Assembly (NCBI RefSeq): GCF_900113835.1
Contig: NZ_FOQV01000008.1
Location: 1-64,000, forward strand
Direction: 5' to 3'
Source of the DNA: Allobosea sp. OK403
Lineage (GTDB): Bacteria; Pseudomonadota; Alphaproteobacteria; Rhizobiales; Beijerinckiaceae
Length of the DNA stretch: 64,000 nt
A program made the translations under genes and the position numbers. Numbering within the stretch: position 1 is the first letter of the stretch; each line of letters starts with the position of its first letter. The notes under the pieces were generated by a model. It searched no databases and was not told the DNA's origin. It saw only the letters and a list, made by a program, of their open reading frames with translations. Positions 25,479-34,171 of the stretch are shown here, one piece after another.

Positions 25479-26195
25479 ATGAACCGAACCGCACATATCC
25501 TCATCGTCGAGGACGACCGCGAGATCGCGACGCTCGTCTCGCGCTTCCTCCGTAACAACGACTATCGCGTCAAGACCGTGGCGAACGGGCGCGAGATGGA
25601 TGTCGCCCTGCGCGACGGCCGTTTCGACCTGGTCGTGCTAGACCTGATGCTTCCGGGCGAGGACGGTCTGAGCCTGTGCCGCCGGTTGCGTGCCGACGGC
25701 GCGATACCGATCATCATGCTCACGGCCAAGGCCGAGGAGATCGACCGCATCCTCGGCCTCGAAATGGGGGCCGACGACTATCTCGTGAAGCCGTTCAACC
25801 CGCGCGAATTGCTCGCCCGTATCCGCGCCGTGCTCAGGCGGGCCTCCGCCCAGGGGCAACCCGAGATCGGTGAGAGCATCTTCCTCAGTTTTGCCGGCTG
25901 GAAGCTCGACAAGGCGGTTCGGCGGCTGTTCAACCCCGCCGGGGAACGCGTGGCTCTGACCGGCGCCGAGCTCGATCTGCTGCTCGCCTTCTGCGAGCGG
26001 CCGCGCCGTGTGCTTTCACGCGACCAGCTGCTCGATTTGACGCAGGGCCGCGCGGCCGCGCCGTTCGAGCGCTCGATCGATGTGCTCGTCAGCCGCCTCA
26101 GGCAGAAGATGGAGAGCAATCCGCGCGAACCGGAGATGATCCAGACCATCCGGTCGGGCGGCTACATGTTTTCGCCGGAGATCGAGGCGGGATGA
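25479..26195 (+). CDS. OmpR/PhoB-family response regulator
   Basis: A 238-residue two-domain regulator. The receiver domain has EDD at residues 11-13, phospho-acceptor Asp55 in VVLDLMLPG and Lys104 in YLVKPFNP. The C-terminal winged helix (about residues 140-235) includes LTGAELDLLLAFCERPRRVLS and RSIDVLVSRLRQKME. It overlaps the histidine kinase gene by 4 nt. The overall form is that of the OmpR-type regulators paired with periplasmic-sensing kinases in Hyphomicrobiales. The signal and targets are unknown. Confidence 0.92.
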   Translation: MNRTAHILIVEDDREIATLVSRFLRNNDYRVKTVANGREMDVALRDGRFDLVVLDLMLPGEDGLSLCRRLRADGAIPIIMLTAKAEEIDRILGLEMGADDYLVKPFNPRELLARIRAVLRRASAQGQPEIGESIFLSFAGWKLDKAVRRLFNPAGERVALTGAELDLLLAFCERPRRVLSRDQLLDLTQGRAAAPFERSIDVLVSRLRQKMESNPREPEMIQTIRSGGYMFSPEIEAG

Positions 26196-27541
26196 AGCGT
26201 TTCCTGCTGCGCCTGCTGCCGGCCCGGGCCGCCGCGCAAATCGCGGTCATCGTCGTCGGTTCGCTGATCCTCGCCAATCTCGTCACGGTGGCCGTGCTGC
26301 TGACGTTTCTGCCGGCGGAGCTGCGGCGGGTTCCACGCTTCTCCTATGTGACCGAGTTGGTGTCGCTGGCACAATTGCACAATGCGGCGGCGACGCCGGA
26401 ATTGAAGGCCGCCATCATCGAGGCCGCCACCCGGGCAAATCCGCGACTGTCGCGGTTGGAGCCGGGGCAAGGCACGCCCCTGCGCGACCCGAACAGGCAT
26501 GACGAGGCCTTGCTGGAGCTGCTCGAACAGGACCTTTCCGGCCTTGGACAAGCGCAACTGCTCGAGAACGACAGTCAGTCCAGGCGGGAGCTGCCGCCCG
26601 CCGTGGCCTTGCGCTTCGCTGACGGAACCGGGTTGGTGGTCGAGCCGCCCGCCATGACGCCGCCGCCGCGCGGCACGGCGTTTATTTTCTACCTGATCAC
26701 GACGCTGGCCTCGCTTGCCATGCTGATCGGGCTTTTGTCGCTCTGGGCGACGCGGGCGGTGGTCTCGCCGCTGTCGCAATTGGCTGCTGCCGCCGATCGC
26801 TTTGATCCAGATCGCGACGAGGCAGTCTCGCTCGAGCATGGCCCTGTCGAGGTCAAGCGGCTCGCGGCCGCCTTCGGGGCGATGGCGGCACGCATCCGGC
26901 GGCTCGTCGATGAGCGGACGCGGATGCTGGCAGCCGTCAGCCATGATCTGCGCACGCCGATAACGCGGCTGCGCTTGCGCACCGAGGAGATCGGCGATGA
27001 CGACAAGCGCCGCGCCATCCTGGCTGATCTGGCGTTGATGGAGCGTATGGTGAGCGGGGCCTTGTCCTATCTGCGCGAGGGGCGCGCCTCGGGCAGCATG
27101 GTCGCGACCGATGTGCCGGCGCTGCTCCAGACGGTTTGCGATGATTTCGCCGATCTCGGGCATATCGTCGTCTATGAAGGGCCGATTCGCGCCTCGGCCT
27201 TGTGCGATGCCGACCAGATGACGCGCGCCGTCACCAACCTCGTCGACAATGCGATCAAGTTCGGCGGCAAGGCGGTGGTGCGGCTCGATGATGATGAGGC
27301 CGAGACTGTCGCCATCGTGGTCGAGGATGATGGCCCGGGCATTGCCCCGGAGCATCGCGAGAAGGTGTTCGAGCCGTTTTATCGCGCCGACCTCGCCCGC
27401 ACCTTACGCGAAAGCAGCGGTTTCGGTCTGGGGCTTGCCATCGTGCGCGCCATTGCCGAGGCGCATCGCGGTGGGCTGACGCTGTCCGAGCGGGCGGGTG
27501 GTGGGCTCGTGGCGCGGATCGCCTGGCCACGGCACTGGTGA
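26192..27541 (+). CDS. Sensor histidine kinase
   Basis: A 449-residue membrane kinase partnered with the overlapping response regulator. TM1 is about residues 17-40 and TM2 about 161-185, with a periplasmic sensor loop of about 120 residues between. A HAMP linker follows, then the H-box AAVSHDLRTPITRLRLRTEE with His251, then the ATP-binding N-box (TNLVDNAIKFGGKA), G1 (VEDDGPGIAPEH) and G2 (GFGLGLAI). It is EnvZ-like in layout. An EcfG-type promoter begins 10 bp after its stop codon. Confidence 0.92.
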   Translation: MKRFLLRLLPARAAAQIAVIVVGSLILANLVTVAVLLTFLPAELRRVPRFSYVTELVSLAQLHNAAATPELKAAIIEAATRANPRLSRLEPGQGTPLRDPNRHDEALLELLEQDLSGLGQAQLLENDSQSRRELPPAVALRFADGTGLVVEPPAMTPPPRGTAFIFYLITTLASLAMLIGLLSLWATRAVVSPLSQLAAAADRFDPDRDEAVSLEHGPVEVKRLAAAFGAMAARIRRLVDERTRMLAAVSHDLRTPITRLRLRTEEIGDDDKRRAILADLALMERMVSGALSYLREGRASGSMVATDVPALLQTVCDDFADLGHIVVYEGPIRASALCDADQMTRAVTNLVDNAIKFGGKAVVRLDDDEAETVAIVVEDDGPGIAPEHREKVFEPFYRADLARTLRESSGFGLGLAIVRAIAEAHRGGLTLSERAGGGLVARIAWPRHW

Positions 27542-27550
27542 GCCTGGCGC

Positions 27551-27575
27551 GGAACGAGCACAGGTTTTGCGCGTT
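27551..27575 (+). promoter_or_regulatory. EcfG (general stress sigma factor) promoter
   Basis: GGAAC at 27551-27555 and CGTT at 27572-27575 are separated by 16 nt, matching the GGAAC-N16/17-CGTT consensus of sigma-EcfG promoters. They lie about 47 bp upstream of the 61-residue gene. Confidence 0.7.
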
Positions 27576-27622
27576 CACTCCTCAGCGAAGGCGTCCGGGG
27601 CGCCTCAAAGAGGAGATTTCAC

Positions 27623-27808
27623 ATGGCAACTGTCAATCCGGCCAGGGAGAGCCTGCGCAAGGAACAGCAGGAGCAGCGACGAGCCCGGCGCGGCGAGGGC
27701 CGAGATGCCGATCTGACCGAAGCGCTGAAGGGCACGTTCCCGGCGAGCGACCCCATCGCCTTGCTGACCGCGACCGAACCCGGCGCGAAGACGCCCAGGG
27801 TGCACTGA
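27623..27808 (+). CDS. Small stress-type protein with FPASDP motif, 61 residues
   Basis: A short, highly charged, soluble protein. The N-terminal half is a basic and acidic helix (ESLRKEQQEQRRARRGEG). The C-terminal half holds the LTEALKGTFPASDPIALL motif, which I recognise from a widespread but uncharacterised family of small alphaproteobacterial proteins. AGAGGAG lies upstream of the ATG. An EcfG-type promoter precedes it, so it is probably part of the general stress response. No partner is adjacent. Confidence 0.8.
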   Translation: MATVNPARESLRKEQQEQRRARRGEGRDADLTEALKGTFPASDPIALLTATEPGAKTPRVH

Positions 27809-27815
27809 GACGGCG

Positions 27816-28418
27816 TCAGGGCGCGGCTGATCGCGGGATGATGCTGGCGACGATGGCCAGCCCCGTCTCGGCGCCGAGCGTCACGAAGTCTTTGGTTTCG
27901 ATCAGCAGCGCGTGCCCGGTGTCCATGCAAAATGAGCTTGCGCCGCAGGAGCCGGCGAAGGCGATGTGTGGCGCGTAGACGACATGCAGGCCGGCGCGCA
28001 GCTTCGTGGCATGGCCGGCATCCGTGACGATGAGGTCGATCTCGCAGAGCGTCCTGTCGGCGATCAGGTTCACCACTTCGACCGGACCGTTCTCGAGACG
28101 GCTGACGATCGGCGTGCCGCCATCATAGCGGACGGGTTTGGAGGGGCTGCGCAGGTCGATCTCGCCTGCCGGCGTTTCGAGGACGAGGCCGCTCCCAGCG
28201 ATGACGAGTTGCAGGCGTTCATAGCCGGTGAGATCGGAGAACGGCCCGGGCGCGACGATGCTGGTGCGGCCGAAGCGCCAGATCATGCCCTCCCAGCTGC
28301 CCGGCGCGGCACCCTCACGATAGGCGTCGGCGATGTCGATGGTGACGCCGCCGCCATTCTTCCAAGGCGTGCGCCGGAAACTCTCGGGCGGAAGCGGAGT
28401 GAAGCTGGCATCGCTCAT
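27816..28418 (-). CDS. hutD: HutD/Ves family cupin-like protein
   Basis: A 200-residue member of the HutD/Ves family, a double-domain cupin-like fold. Typical segments are RRTPWKNGGGVTIDIA at the start, SWEGMIWRFGRTSIVAPGPFS, GYERLQLVIAGSGLVLET and KPVRYDGGTPIVSRLENGPV. HutD is linked with histidine utilisation and may bind formylglutamate, but no hut genes are in this window. It is therefore an isolated member with unproven function. ATG was preferred to an in-frame TTG three codons upstream. Confidence 0.85.
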   Translation of the reverse strand: MSDASFTPLPPESFRRTPWKNGGGVTIDIADAYREGAAPGSWEGMIWRFGRTSIVAPGPFSDLTGYERLQLVIAGSGLVLETPAGEIDLRSPSKPVRYDGGTPIVSRLENGPVEVVNLIADRTLCEIDLIVTDAGHATKLRAGLHVVYAPHIAFAGSCGASSFCMDTGHALLIETKDFVTLGAETGLAIVASIIPRSAAP

Positions 28419-28435
28419 TGGGTGCAATCCTGGCC

Positions 28436-28487
28436 TTTGCTTTTACGCGCTGTCTTCGCGCGAATTCTTGTCCGCTTCGCTCGAAAA
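28436..28487. repeat. Degenerate type A intergenic repeat
   Basis: TTTGCTTTTACGCGCTGTCT...CGCTTCGCTCGAAAACGC resembles the type A copies at 7017-7106 and 56258-56358, with several substitutions and a short deletion. Confidence 0.6.
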
Positions 28488-28580
28488 CGCCGCCTCAGTC
28501 TTGCCGTTGGTCAGCCAGGCAGCCTATGCGTCCCGTCTTCGATGCGCTGATCATCCGAACCTTCAGCGGTGGGCTCACAT

Positions 28581-29267
28581 CTAGGCAAGCGTCGACAGTT
28601 TGCTGAGTTGATCAGCGGCAAGTTTTAGGGCGTCCAAAGCCCGGTCCTGAGCGGCCTTGTCGAAGCGCGTTAGGATTGCGGACACCGATAGCGCTCCTCG
28701 AAGTTGACCGGAAAGATCAATGACCGGCACGGCGACGGCACCGACTTCCGGGTCGCGCTCGCCCAAGGAAATACAGTATCGCTGCCGGCGCAATAATTCG
28801 CCGTCCGCCGGCCACGGCTCCGAGTAAGCGCAGAGAATGCGCCCGGCCGCGCCATTGTGGATCGGCAGGCGGATTCCCTCGTCGAGATGGTGCCTGACGG
28901 CGCGGGGCGAGTTCTTCCGATAAAGACAGACACGTTCTTCGCCATCGCGAATATAATATGACGCCGTCTCCCCGGTTTTTTCGACGAGAACCTCCAAGGC
29001 CGGCCTAATCAGTTCGGCGATGTCGAGCCGCCGGCTGTAAAGCGCGCCGAGCCGCCACAATTCGTGCCCCGGCCGATAGACCAAATCCGCGCCGCGCTCG
29101 AGAAATCCGCATTCCTCCAACGAGGCCGCGAGGCGAAGAACCGTGCTCTTGTAGAGCCCGGTGTGGTTCGCGATCTCGGTCAGCGTCATCGCCGAGCGCC
29201 CTTGGCCGAAGGCCTTCAAGATATCGAGCGCCCTTACGACCGCATCGACGCCAGCTCGTTTTTCCAT
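28581..29267 (-). CDS. IclR-family transcriptional regulator
   Basis: A 228-residue regulator with an N-terminal winged helix-turn-helix (VDAVVRALDILKAFGQ, MTLTEIANHTGLYKSTVLRL) and a C-terminal GAF-like ligand-binding domain (LPIHNGAAGRILCAYSE, RDPEVGAVAVPVIDLSGQL). It is divergent from the ABC importer operon. Palindromes of the form GTTCTG-N5-AGAAC lie both in front of its own start and in front of the importer, so it probably controls both. The ligand is presumably the imported substrate or its CoA derivative. The start MEKRAGVDAV was chosen, and the frame is open 20 codons further but through the operator. Confidence 0.9.
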   Translation of the reverse strand: MEKRAGVDAVVRALDILKAFGQGRSAMTLTEIANHTGLYKSTVLRLAASLEECGFLERGADLVYRPGHELWRLGALYSRRLDIAELIRPALEVLVEKTGETASYYIRDGEERVCLYRKNSPRAVRHHLDEGIRLPIHNGAAGRILCAYSEPWPADGELLRRQRYCISLGERDPEVGAVAVPVIDLSGQLRGALSVSAILTRFDKAAQDRALDALKLAADQLSKLSTLA

Positions 29268-29277
29268 AAAGTGACCA

Positions 29278-29294
29278 GTTCTGTCAGATAGAAC
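29278..29294. promoter_or_regulatory. Operator palindrome before iclR
   Basis: GTTCTGTCAGATAGAAC lies 11 bp upstream of the regulator start and would overlap its translation-initiation region. Confidence 0.65.
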
Positions 29295-29389
29295 AGTATG
29301 CGTAGCAATGCCAGGCAATCCAATCAAATCAAGATTTTTCTGTTCCGCTAGAGAAAACCTCTTGACGGCTTCTCATTGAGTATGATGAA

Positions 29390-29424
29390 TTCTGCAGAAC
29401 AAAATAAGTTCTGTGGAGCAGAAC
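29390..29424. promoter_or_regulatory. Operator pair before the ABC importer
   Basis: TTCTGCAGAA (29390-29399) and GTTCTGTGGAGCAGAAC (29408-29424) have centres about 21.5 bp apart, two helical turns. The second covers the GGAG ribosome binding site of the first importer gene. Confidence 0.65.
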
Positions 29425-29427
29425 AAT

Positions 29428-30216
29428 ATGGGACAGGAAACGCTCGCAGTCGATCTGCGCGACGTTGTGGTGCGCTTCGGCGACTTCACTGCGGTTCGGA
29501 ACATGAATCTGCAGGTCGGCGAGGCTGAATTCGTGGCCGTTGTCGGGCCGACAGGGTGCGGCAAGTCGACGATCTTGAACGCCGTGACGGGGCTGCTGAA
29601 GCCGGCTGCCGGCGACGTGCTGATCTTCGGAAAGCCCCTTGTCGGCCTCAACGAGCAATCGGGCTACATGCTGCAGCAGGAAGGTCTGCTGCCGTGGAAG
29701 ACGGCCGAAGACAATGTCGGTCTCGGGCTGGTCTTCCAGGGTGCGCCTGTCGCTGACGCACGCGAGAAGGCCAGGGTCTGGCTCGCCAAGGTTGGGCTGA
29801 AGGGTTTCGAGGCGCGCTATCCCCATCAGCTCTCCGGCGGCCAGCGTAAGCGTGTCGCCATGGCCCAGACCCTAATCCTGGAGCCCAAGATCGTCTTGAT
29901 GGACGAGCCCTTCTCAGCGCTCGACGTTCATACGCGCCGGTTGATGCACCGGATCCTGCTCGACCTCTGGCAGGCGGACCGGCGCTCCCTGGTTTTCATC
30001 ACCCATGATCTCGACGAGGCGATCACGCTCGCCGACCGGGTCGTGGTGATGTCGGCCGGGCCTGGCAGCCGCATGGTCGGCGACGTGGCGATCACCCTGC
30101 CGCGTCCGCGCGACGTCTCGTCATTGCAGACCACCGACGCTTTCATCGCGCTGTATCGGCAGATCTGGTCGCTGCTGGGCGCCGAGGTGGAGAAGAGCTA
30201 TGCGACGCAAGACTAA
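29428..30216 (+). CDS. ABC transporter ATP-binding protein (nitrate/sulfonate/taurine type)
   Basis: A 262-residue ATPase of the SsuB/TauB group. Walker A is GPTGCGKST, the signature LSGGQRKRVAMAQ, Walker B IVLMDEPFSALD and the switch FITHDLDEA. The D-loop and the H-loop spacing are normal. ATG MGQETLAVDL was chosen, with GGAG at 29414-29417. It overlaps the permease start by 17 nt. The importer is the first part of an operon that continues into CoA-ester catabolism, so the substrate is more likely a carboxylate than a sulfonate. Confidence 0.92.
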   Translation: MGQETLAVDLRDVVVRFGDFTAVRNMNLQVGEAEFVAVVGPTGCGKSTILNAVTGLLKPAAGDVLIFGKPLVGLNEQSGYMLQQEGLLPWKTAEDNVGLGLVFQGAPVADAREKARVWLAKVGLKGFEARYPHQLSGGQRKRVAMAQTLILEPKIVLMDEPFSALDVHTRRLMHRILLDLWQADRRSLVFITHDLDEAITLADRVVVMSAGPGSRMVGDVAITLPRPRDVSSLQTTDAFIALYRQIWSLLGAEVEKSYATQD

Positions 30217-30973
30217 GGTTCTCACCACGCAGGTCGCCATCATCGTCGGCCTTCTGGTCCTCTGGGAAGCTGGCGTGCGCGCGAGCGTGATCGATCCGTT
30301 CTTCTTCCCCGCGCCATCGACCATCGTCGCCAGGATCGTCGAATGGATGGCGACGGCGGATTTCTGGACCGACCTGGGCATCACGCTGCTCGAAACGATC
30401 CTGTCCTTCGTGATCGGTATCGCGATCGGCACGATCCTTGGCATCTGGCTCGGCCTCACACCCTTCGCTGCGGATGTGTTCCAGCCCTTCATCAAGGTCT
30501 TCAACGCCATTCCGCGCATTCTGCTCGGCCCGATCTTCGTGATCTGGTTCGGGCTAGGGCTGGCTTCAAAAGTCGCGCTTGGTGTCACGCTGGTGCTGTT
30601 CGTGGCCTTCTTCAACACGTTTCAGGGCGTCCGGGAGGTCAACCCCGTCGTACTGGCGAATGCGCGCCTGCTGAGGGCCTCGAAATCGTCGCTGCTGCGG
30701 CATGTCTATCTGCCCTCGGCGACGACATGGATCCTGTCGAGCTTGCGGGTCTCGGTCGGCATGGCCGTCATGGGCGCGGTCGTCGCCGAATATCTCGGCT
30801 CGTCGGCAGGGCTCGGCCATCTGATCGCGCAGGCCGAGGGCGTGCTCGACGCAACAGGGGTCTTCTCTGGAATCATCGTCCTGTCGGTCTTCGTCGTCGC
30901 CTTGGACGCCATCGTCGACCGCATCGAGAAGCGGCTGCTGGTGTGGCGCCCGGCTCAGGCCCACGAGGCCTAG
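30200..30973 (+). CDS. ABC transporter permease (SsuC/TauC type)
   Basis: A 257-residue inner-membrane permease with about six helices (VAIIVGLLVLWEAGVRA, LLETILSFVIGIAIGTILGI and so on). The binding-protein-dependent transport signature with the EAA-like loop is seen as LRASKSSLLRHVYLPSATTWILSSL. It overlaps the ATPase gene, indicating coupled translation. Typical of type I importers for small anions, in which one permease gene gives a homodimer. Confidence 0.9.
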   Translation: MRRKTKVLTTQVAIIVGLLVLWEAGVRASVIDPFFFPAPSTIVARIVEWMATADFWTDLGITLLETILSFVIGIAIGTILGIWLGLTPFAADVFQPFIKVFNAIPRILLGPIFVIWFGLGLASKVALGVTLVLFVAFFNTFQGVREVNPVVLANARLLRASKSSLLRHVYLPSATTWILSSLRVSVGMAVMGAVVAEYLGSSAGLGHLIAQAEGVLDATGVFSGIIVLSVFVVALDAIVDRIEKRLLVWRPAQAHEA

Positions 30974-31018
30974 AACCACCTCAAGTCGATCAGCAAAACC
31001 AAGAACTGGGAGGTTCAT

Positions 31019-32038
31019 ATGCTCAAACCATTCGCCGTCGCGCTGGCAGCGCTGGCAACTGTCGCCTATGTCTCGGCCAAGGCGGCTGAACCGGAAAAGG
31101 CCAAGCTGAAGATCGCCGTCGGTTCGCAGATCCTGAACTACATGCCGCTCGAACTGGGCGTGAAGCTCGGCCACTTCAAGAACCAGGGCCTCGACGTCAC
31201 GGTCGAGAATTTCCAGGCGGGCGGATCAAAGGCGCTTCAGGCGCTGATCGGTGGCTCGGTCGATGCCACGGTCGGCTTCTACGACCACACCATCCAGATG
31301 CAGGCGCAGGGGAAGTCGATTTCCTGTGTGTTCCTGCTCAACGATATTCCAGGCGTCCTCATCGGCGTTCGCAATGACCTGGCCGAGAGGGTCAAGACTG
31401 GCGCCGACCTGAAGGGCCTGAAGCTCGGGATCACCGCGCCCGGCTCCTCGACCGACACGATGTCGCGCTATTTCATCAAGAAGGCCGGCCTGGGTCCGCG
31501 CGACGTCAACATCATCGCGGTTGGTAGCGGCGCCCCCGGGATGGTGGCGCTCGAGGCCAAGAACATCGACGCGCTCGTCTATTTCGATCCAGTCGCAACC
31601 CTGCTTGCGCGCAAGGGGGTGGCGAAGCCGCTGTTCGATGCCCGGACCGTCGAGGGATCGAAGCTCGCCTTCGGCGGGGTCTATCCCACCGCCTGCCTCT
31701 ATCTGAACGCGGACTTCATCGCCAAAAACCCCGAGACCGTGCAACGCCTGGTCGACGGCTTCCTGACCACGCATCGCTGGATCGCCTCGGTCTCGACGCA
31801 GGAACTCGTCGATGCGATTCCGCGCGGATACAAGACCGACGACGCAGCCGTGAACATCGATATTCTGAACGCCTCCAAGGCCCTGTTCTCAAAGACAGGC
31901 CTGATGGACGCGGAGACGGCGAAAGTGCCGCTCGCGGTCCTGTCGGAATACGATCCGAAGATCGATCCGGCCAAGATCGATCTCTCCAAGACCTTCACCA
32001 ATACCTTCGTGGAAGAAGCCCAGCGCCGCCTGAAGTAG
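31019..32038 (+). CDS. ABC transporter substrate-binding protein (NMT1/SsuA-like)
   Basis: A 339-residue periplasmic protein. The signal peptide (MLKPFAVALAALATVAYVSA, ending at AKA-A) is followed by a type II binding-protein fold: LKIAVGSQILNYMPLELGVK, GGSKALQALIGGSVDATVGF, LKGLKLGITAPGSSTDTMSR and YFDPVATLLARKGVAKPL. GGGAGG lies before the start. The ligand is unknown. The family covers taurine, sulfonates, nitrate, thiamine precursors and aromatic acids. Its place upstream of a CoA-transferase and a lyase suggests an organic acid. Confidence 0.88.
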   Translation: MLKPFAVALAALATVAYVSAKAAEPEKAKLKIAVGSQILNYMPLELGVKLGHFKNQGLDVTVENFQAGGSKALQALIGGSVDATVGFYDHTIQMQAQGKSISCVFLLNDIPGVLIGVRNDLAERVKTGADLKGLKLGITAPGSSTDTMSRYFIKKAGLGPRDVNIIAVGSGAPGMVALEAKNIDALVYFDPVATLLARKGVAKPLFDARTVEGSKLAFGGVYPTACLYLNADFIAKNPETVQRLVDGFLTTHRWIASVSTQELVDAIPRGYKTDDAAVNIDILNASKALFSKTGLMDAETAKVPLAVLSEYDPKIDPAKIDLSKTFTNTFVEEAQRRLK

Positions 32039-32067
32039 CGTCGCCGGCCATTTTCGGGACACTGCCC

Positions 32068-33321
32068 ATGACCTTGCCATTGACCGGCATCCGCGTTCTC
32101 GATCTGTCCAACGTCCTGGCGGGCCCGTTCTGCGGATATAATCTCAGCCGTATGGGGGCGGAGGTGATCAAGGTCGAGAACCCCAATGGCGGCGACCTGG
32201 CGCGTCGCCTGGGTGCCGATCCCGCCATGGCCGCCAAGCTGTTGGGGCTGTCCTTCGTCGCAGTCAATGCTGGTAAGCAGTCGATCGCGCTCGACCTCAA
32301 GACGCCGGGTGGCAAGGAGGTCTTCCTGCGGCTCGTGCTGGAAGCGGATGTGCTCCTGGAGAATTTCCGCCCCGGGGTGATGGAGCGGCTCGGCCTCGGC
32401 TACGGCGTCCTGTCGCAGCATAATCCCCGGCTGGTTTACTGCGCGATCTCCGGCTTCGGGCAAGGTGGCCCCTGGGCCGGGCGGCCGGCCTACGACCAGA
32501 TCGTCCAGGGCCTGTCGGGTGCGATGAGCATCACTGGCGACACGGCGTCCGCACCGCTGCGAACCGGCTTTCCCTTGTCGGACACGATCGCTGGAATGAC
32601 GGCGGCCTTCGCCATCTCGGCAGCGCTGGTCGAGCAGCGCAGTTCGGGCCAGGGTCGTTTCATCGACGTCTCGCTGCTGGAATCGACCTTGGCGGCGATG
32701 GGCTGGGTCGTCTCGAACCATCTGAATGCAGGTGTCGATCCGCAGCCCCTGGGCAACGAGAATTTCACGGCGGCGCCGTCGGGCACCTTCCAGACCAGCA
32801 GCGGCCCGCTCAACATTTCCGCCAACGAGCAAAAGCAATTCGTCGCGCTCTGCGGCCTCATCGAGCGCCCCGATCTGCTGGAAGATCCGCGGTTCTCGGA
32901 ACGCGAGGCGCGCAAGGCCCATCGTGAGGCGCTGAACTGCGAGATCACCCTGGCGTTAGCCGCCCGCCCGGCGCGCGAATGGGAGGCGTCGATGAATGCG
33001 GCAGGCATTCCCGCCGGATGCGTCCTGTCGGTCGGGGAAATCCTTGCTGAAGAACAGATCATTGGCCGCAGCTTCGTTGAGACGCTGCCGCAGGGCCCGG
33101 ACGGACACAAGGCCTTGCGCATCACCCGCCCGGGGTTCCTGCTGAGCGAGGACCTGCCCGTGCCTCCACCGCCCCCGGAGCTGGGCGCCGACACGAGAAT
33201 CTGGCTCGAACGGCTGGGCTACGGACAGGACGACATAGAGATCCTGACAGCGAAGGCGGCTGTCGGGATCGCGGACGGGCCAGATCGGGCGTCGCAAAGC
33301 AAGCAATGGCCAAACCCATGA
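32068..33321 (+). CDS. CaiB/BaiF family III CoA-transferase
   Basis: A 417-residue CoA-transferase that moves CoA between acyl groups through an aspartyl-CoA thioester. The catalytic aspartate is most likely Asp143 in GRPAYDQIVQGLSGAMS, matching Asp169 of formyl-CoA transferase. The N-terminus LPLTGIRVLDLSNVLAGPFC and SVNAGKQSIALDLKTPGGKE are family landmarks. It overlaps the citryl-CoA lyase gene by 16 nt, so the two are translationally coupled and likely act in sequence: activation of a hydroxy-acid as a CoA ester, then cleavage. Confidence 0.92.
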   Translation: MTLPLTGIRVLDLSNVLAGPFCGYNLSRMGAEVIKVENPNGGDLARRLGADPAMAAKLLGLSFVAVNAGKQSIALDLKTPGGKEVFLRLVLEADVLLENFRPGVMERLGLGYGVLSQHNPRLVYCAISGFGQGGPWAGRPAYDQIVQGLSGAMSITGDTASAPLRTGFPLSDTIAGMTAAFAISAALVEQRSSGQGRFIDVSLLESTLAAMGWVVSNHLNAGVDPQPLGNENFTAAPSGTFQTSSGPLNISANEQKQFVALCGLIERPDLLEDPRFSEREARKAHREALNCEITLALAARPAREWEASMNAAGIPAGCVLSVGEILAEEQIIGRSFVETLPQGPDGHKALRITRPGFLLSEDLPVPPPPPELGADTRIWLERLGYGQDDIEILTAKAAVGIADGPDRASQSKQWPNP

Positions 33322-34145
33322 CCGAGACGCCACTTTCAGAGCAGGCCGCTACATGGTGGCGCACGTCCATCTGCGACATCAGCCCGGGCCAGATTGCGTT
33401 CCGGGGATACCCGATCGAGGACCTGATAGGCCGGGTGTCTTTCCCGGCGATGATCTGGCTCATGCTGCGGGGCGATCTTCCCGAGCCGCAGCATGAGGAG
33501 CTGCTGCAGGCGGCGCTGGTCGCGTCCGTCGACCATGGTCCTCACGCGCCCTCGATCGCCATCGCGCAGATGGCTGTGAGTTGCGGGTTGCCGCTCAACG
33601 GCGCGATGGCGTCGGCGATCAACACGCTCGATGACGTCCATGGCGGAGCCGGCGAACAGGCGCTGGAACTGTATGCCAACGTGCTGGAGCGGATGGACGC
33701 CGGTGCCAAAATCGGAGAGGCAGCCGCGGCCGCGATCGATGTCTTCACCGCAGCCAAAGGCGCCTACCTGCCGGGCTTTGGCCACCGCTTCCACCCGATC
33801 GATCCGCGCTCCGGGCGGCTGCTCGAGCTCGTCGACGCCTGTGTCGGCAAAGGCGGAGTCGCCGGCCGCCATGCCGCAGCCGCGCGCGCCGTCGAAGCCG
33901 CTCTCCGGATGCGCAAGGGCAAGCTCATACCGATGAACATCGATGGTGCCACCGCTGTGATCTATGGCGAACTCGGCTTCGCGCCGCCGCTTGCGAGAGG
34001 CGTCTTCTGCCTCTCGCGTGCGGTCGGGATTCTCGCTCATGCCTGGGAGCAGACCGGAAGGAAGGACCGGAACAAGGGGCCGATGCCCAAAGCCTTCGGC
34101 TACCGTTACGAGGGACAGCCACGGCGGCGACTGCCCGAGCGCTAG
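33306..34145 (+). CDS. Citryl-CoA lyase / citrate synthase-fold protein
   Basis: A 279-residue protein with the citrate synthase fold but about 100 residues shorter than true citrate synthase, the size of stand-alone citryl-CoA lyases. The catalytic triad is intact: His112 in DDVHGGAGEQAL, His160 in GFGHRFHPIDPR and Asp213 in PMNIDGATAVIY. These enzymes cleave 3-hydroxyacyl-CoA esters such as citryl-CoA to acetyl-CoA and an oxoacid. Coupled to the CoA-transferase, it probably cleaves the CoA ester that enzyme makes. The acyl group need not be citrate. Confidence 0.85.
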   Translation: MAKPMTETPLSEQAATWWRTSICDISPGQIAFRGYPIEDLIGRVSFPAMIWLMLRGDLPEPQHEELLQAALVASVDHGPHAPSIAIAQMAVSCGLPLNGAMASAINTLDDVHGGAGEQALELYANVLERMDAGAKIGEAAAAAIDVFTAAKGAYLPGFGHRFHPIDPRSGRLLELVDACVGKGGVAGRHAAAARAVEAALRMRKGKLIPMNIDGATAVIYGELGFAPPLARGVFCLSRAVGILAHAWEQTGRKDRNKGPMPKAFGYRYEGQPRRRLPER

Positions 34146-34171
34146 ATGTGCCAGACGGAAGGGAGCAAGCG

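Noticed and set aside
29362..29386. TTGACG and TATGAT before the ABC importer as a sigma-70 promoter
   Set aside because: The spacing is only 13 bp, too short for a normal promoter. The real elements could not be fixed.
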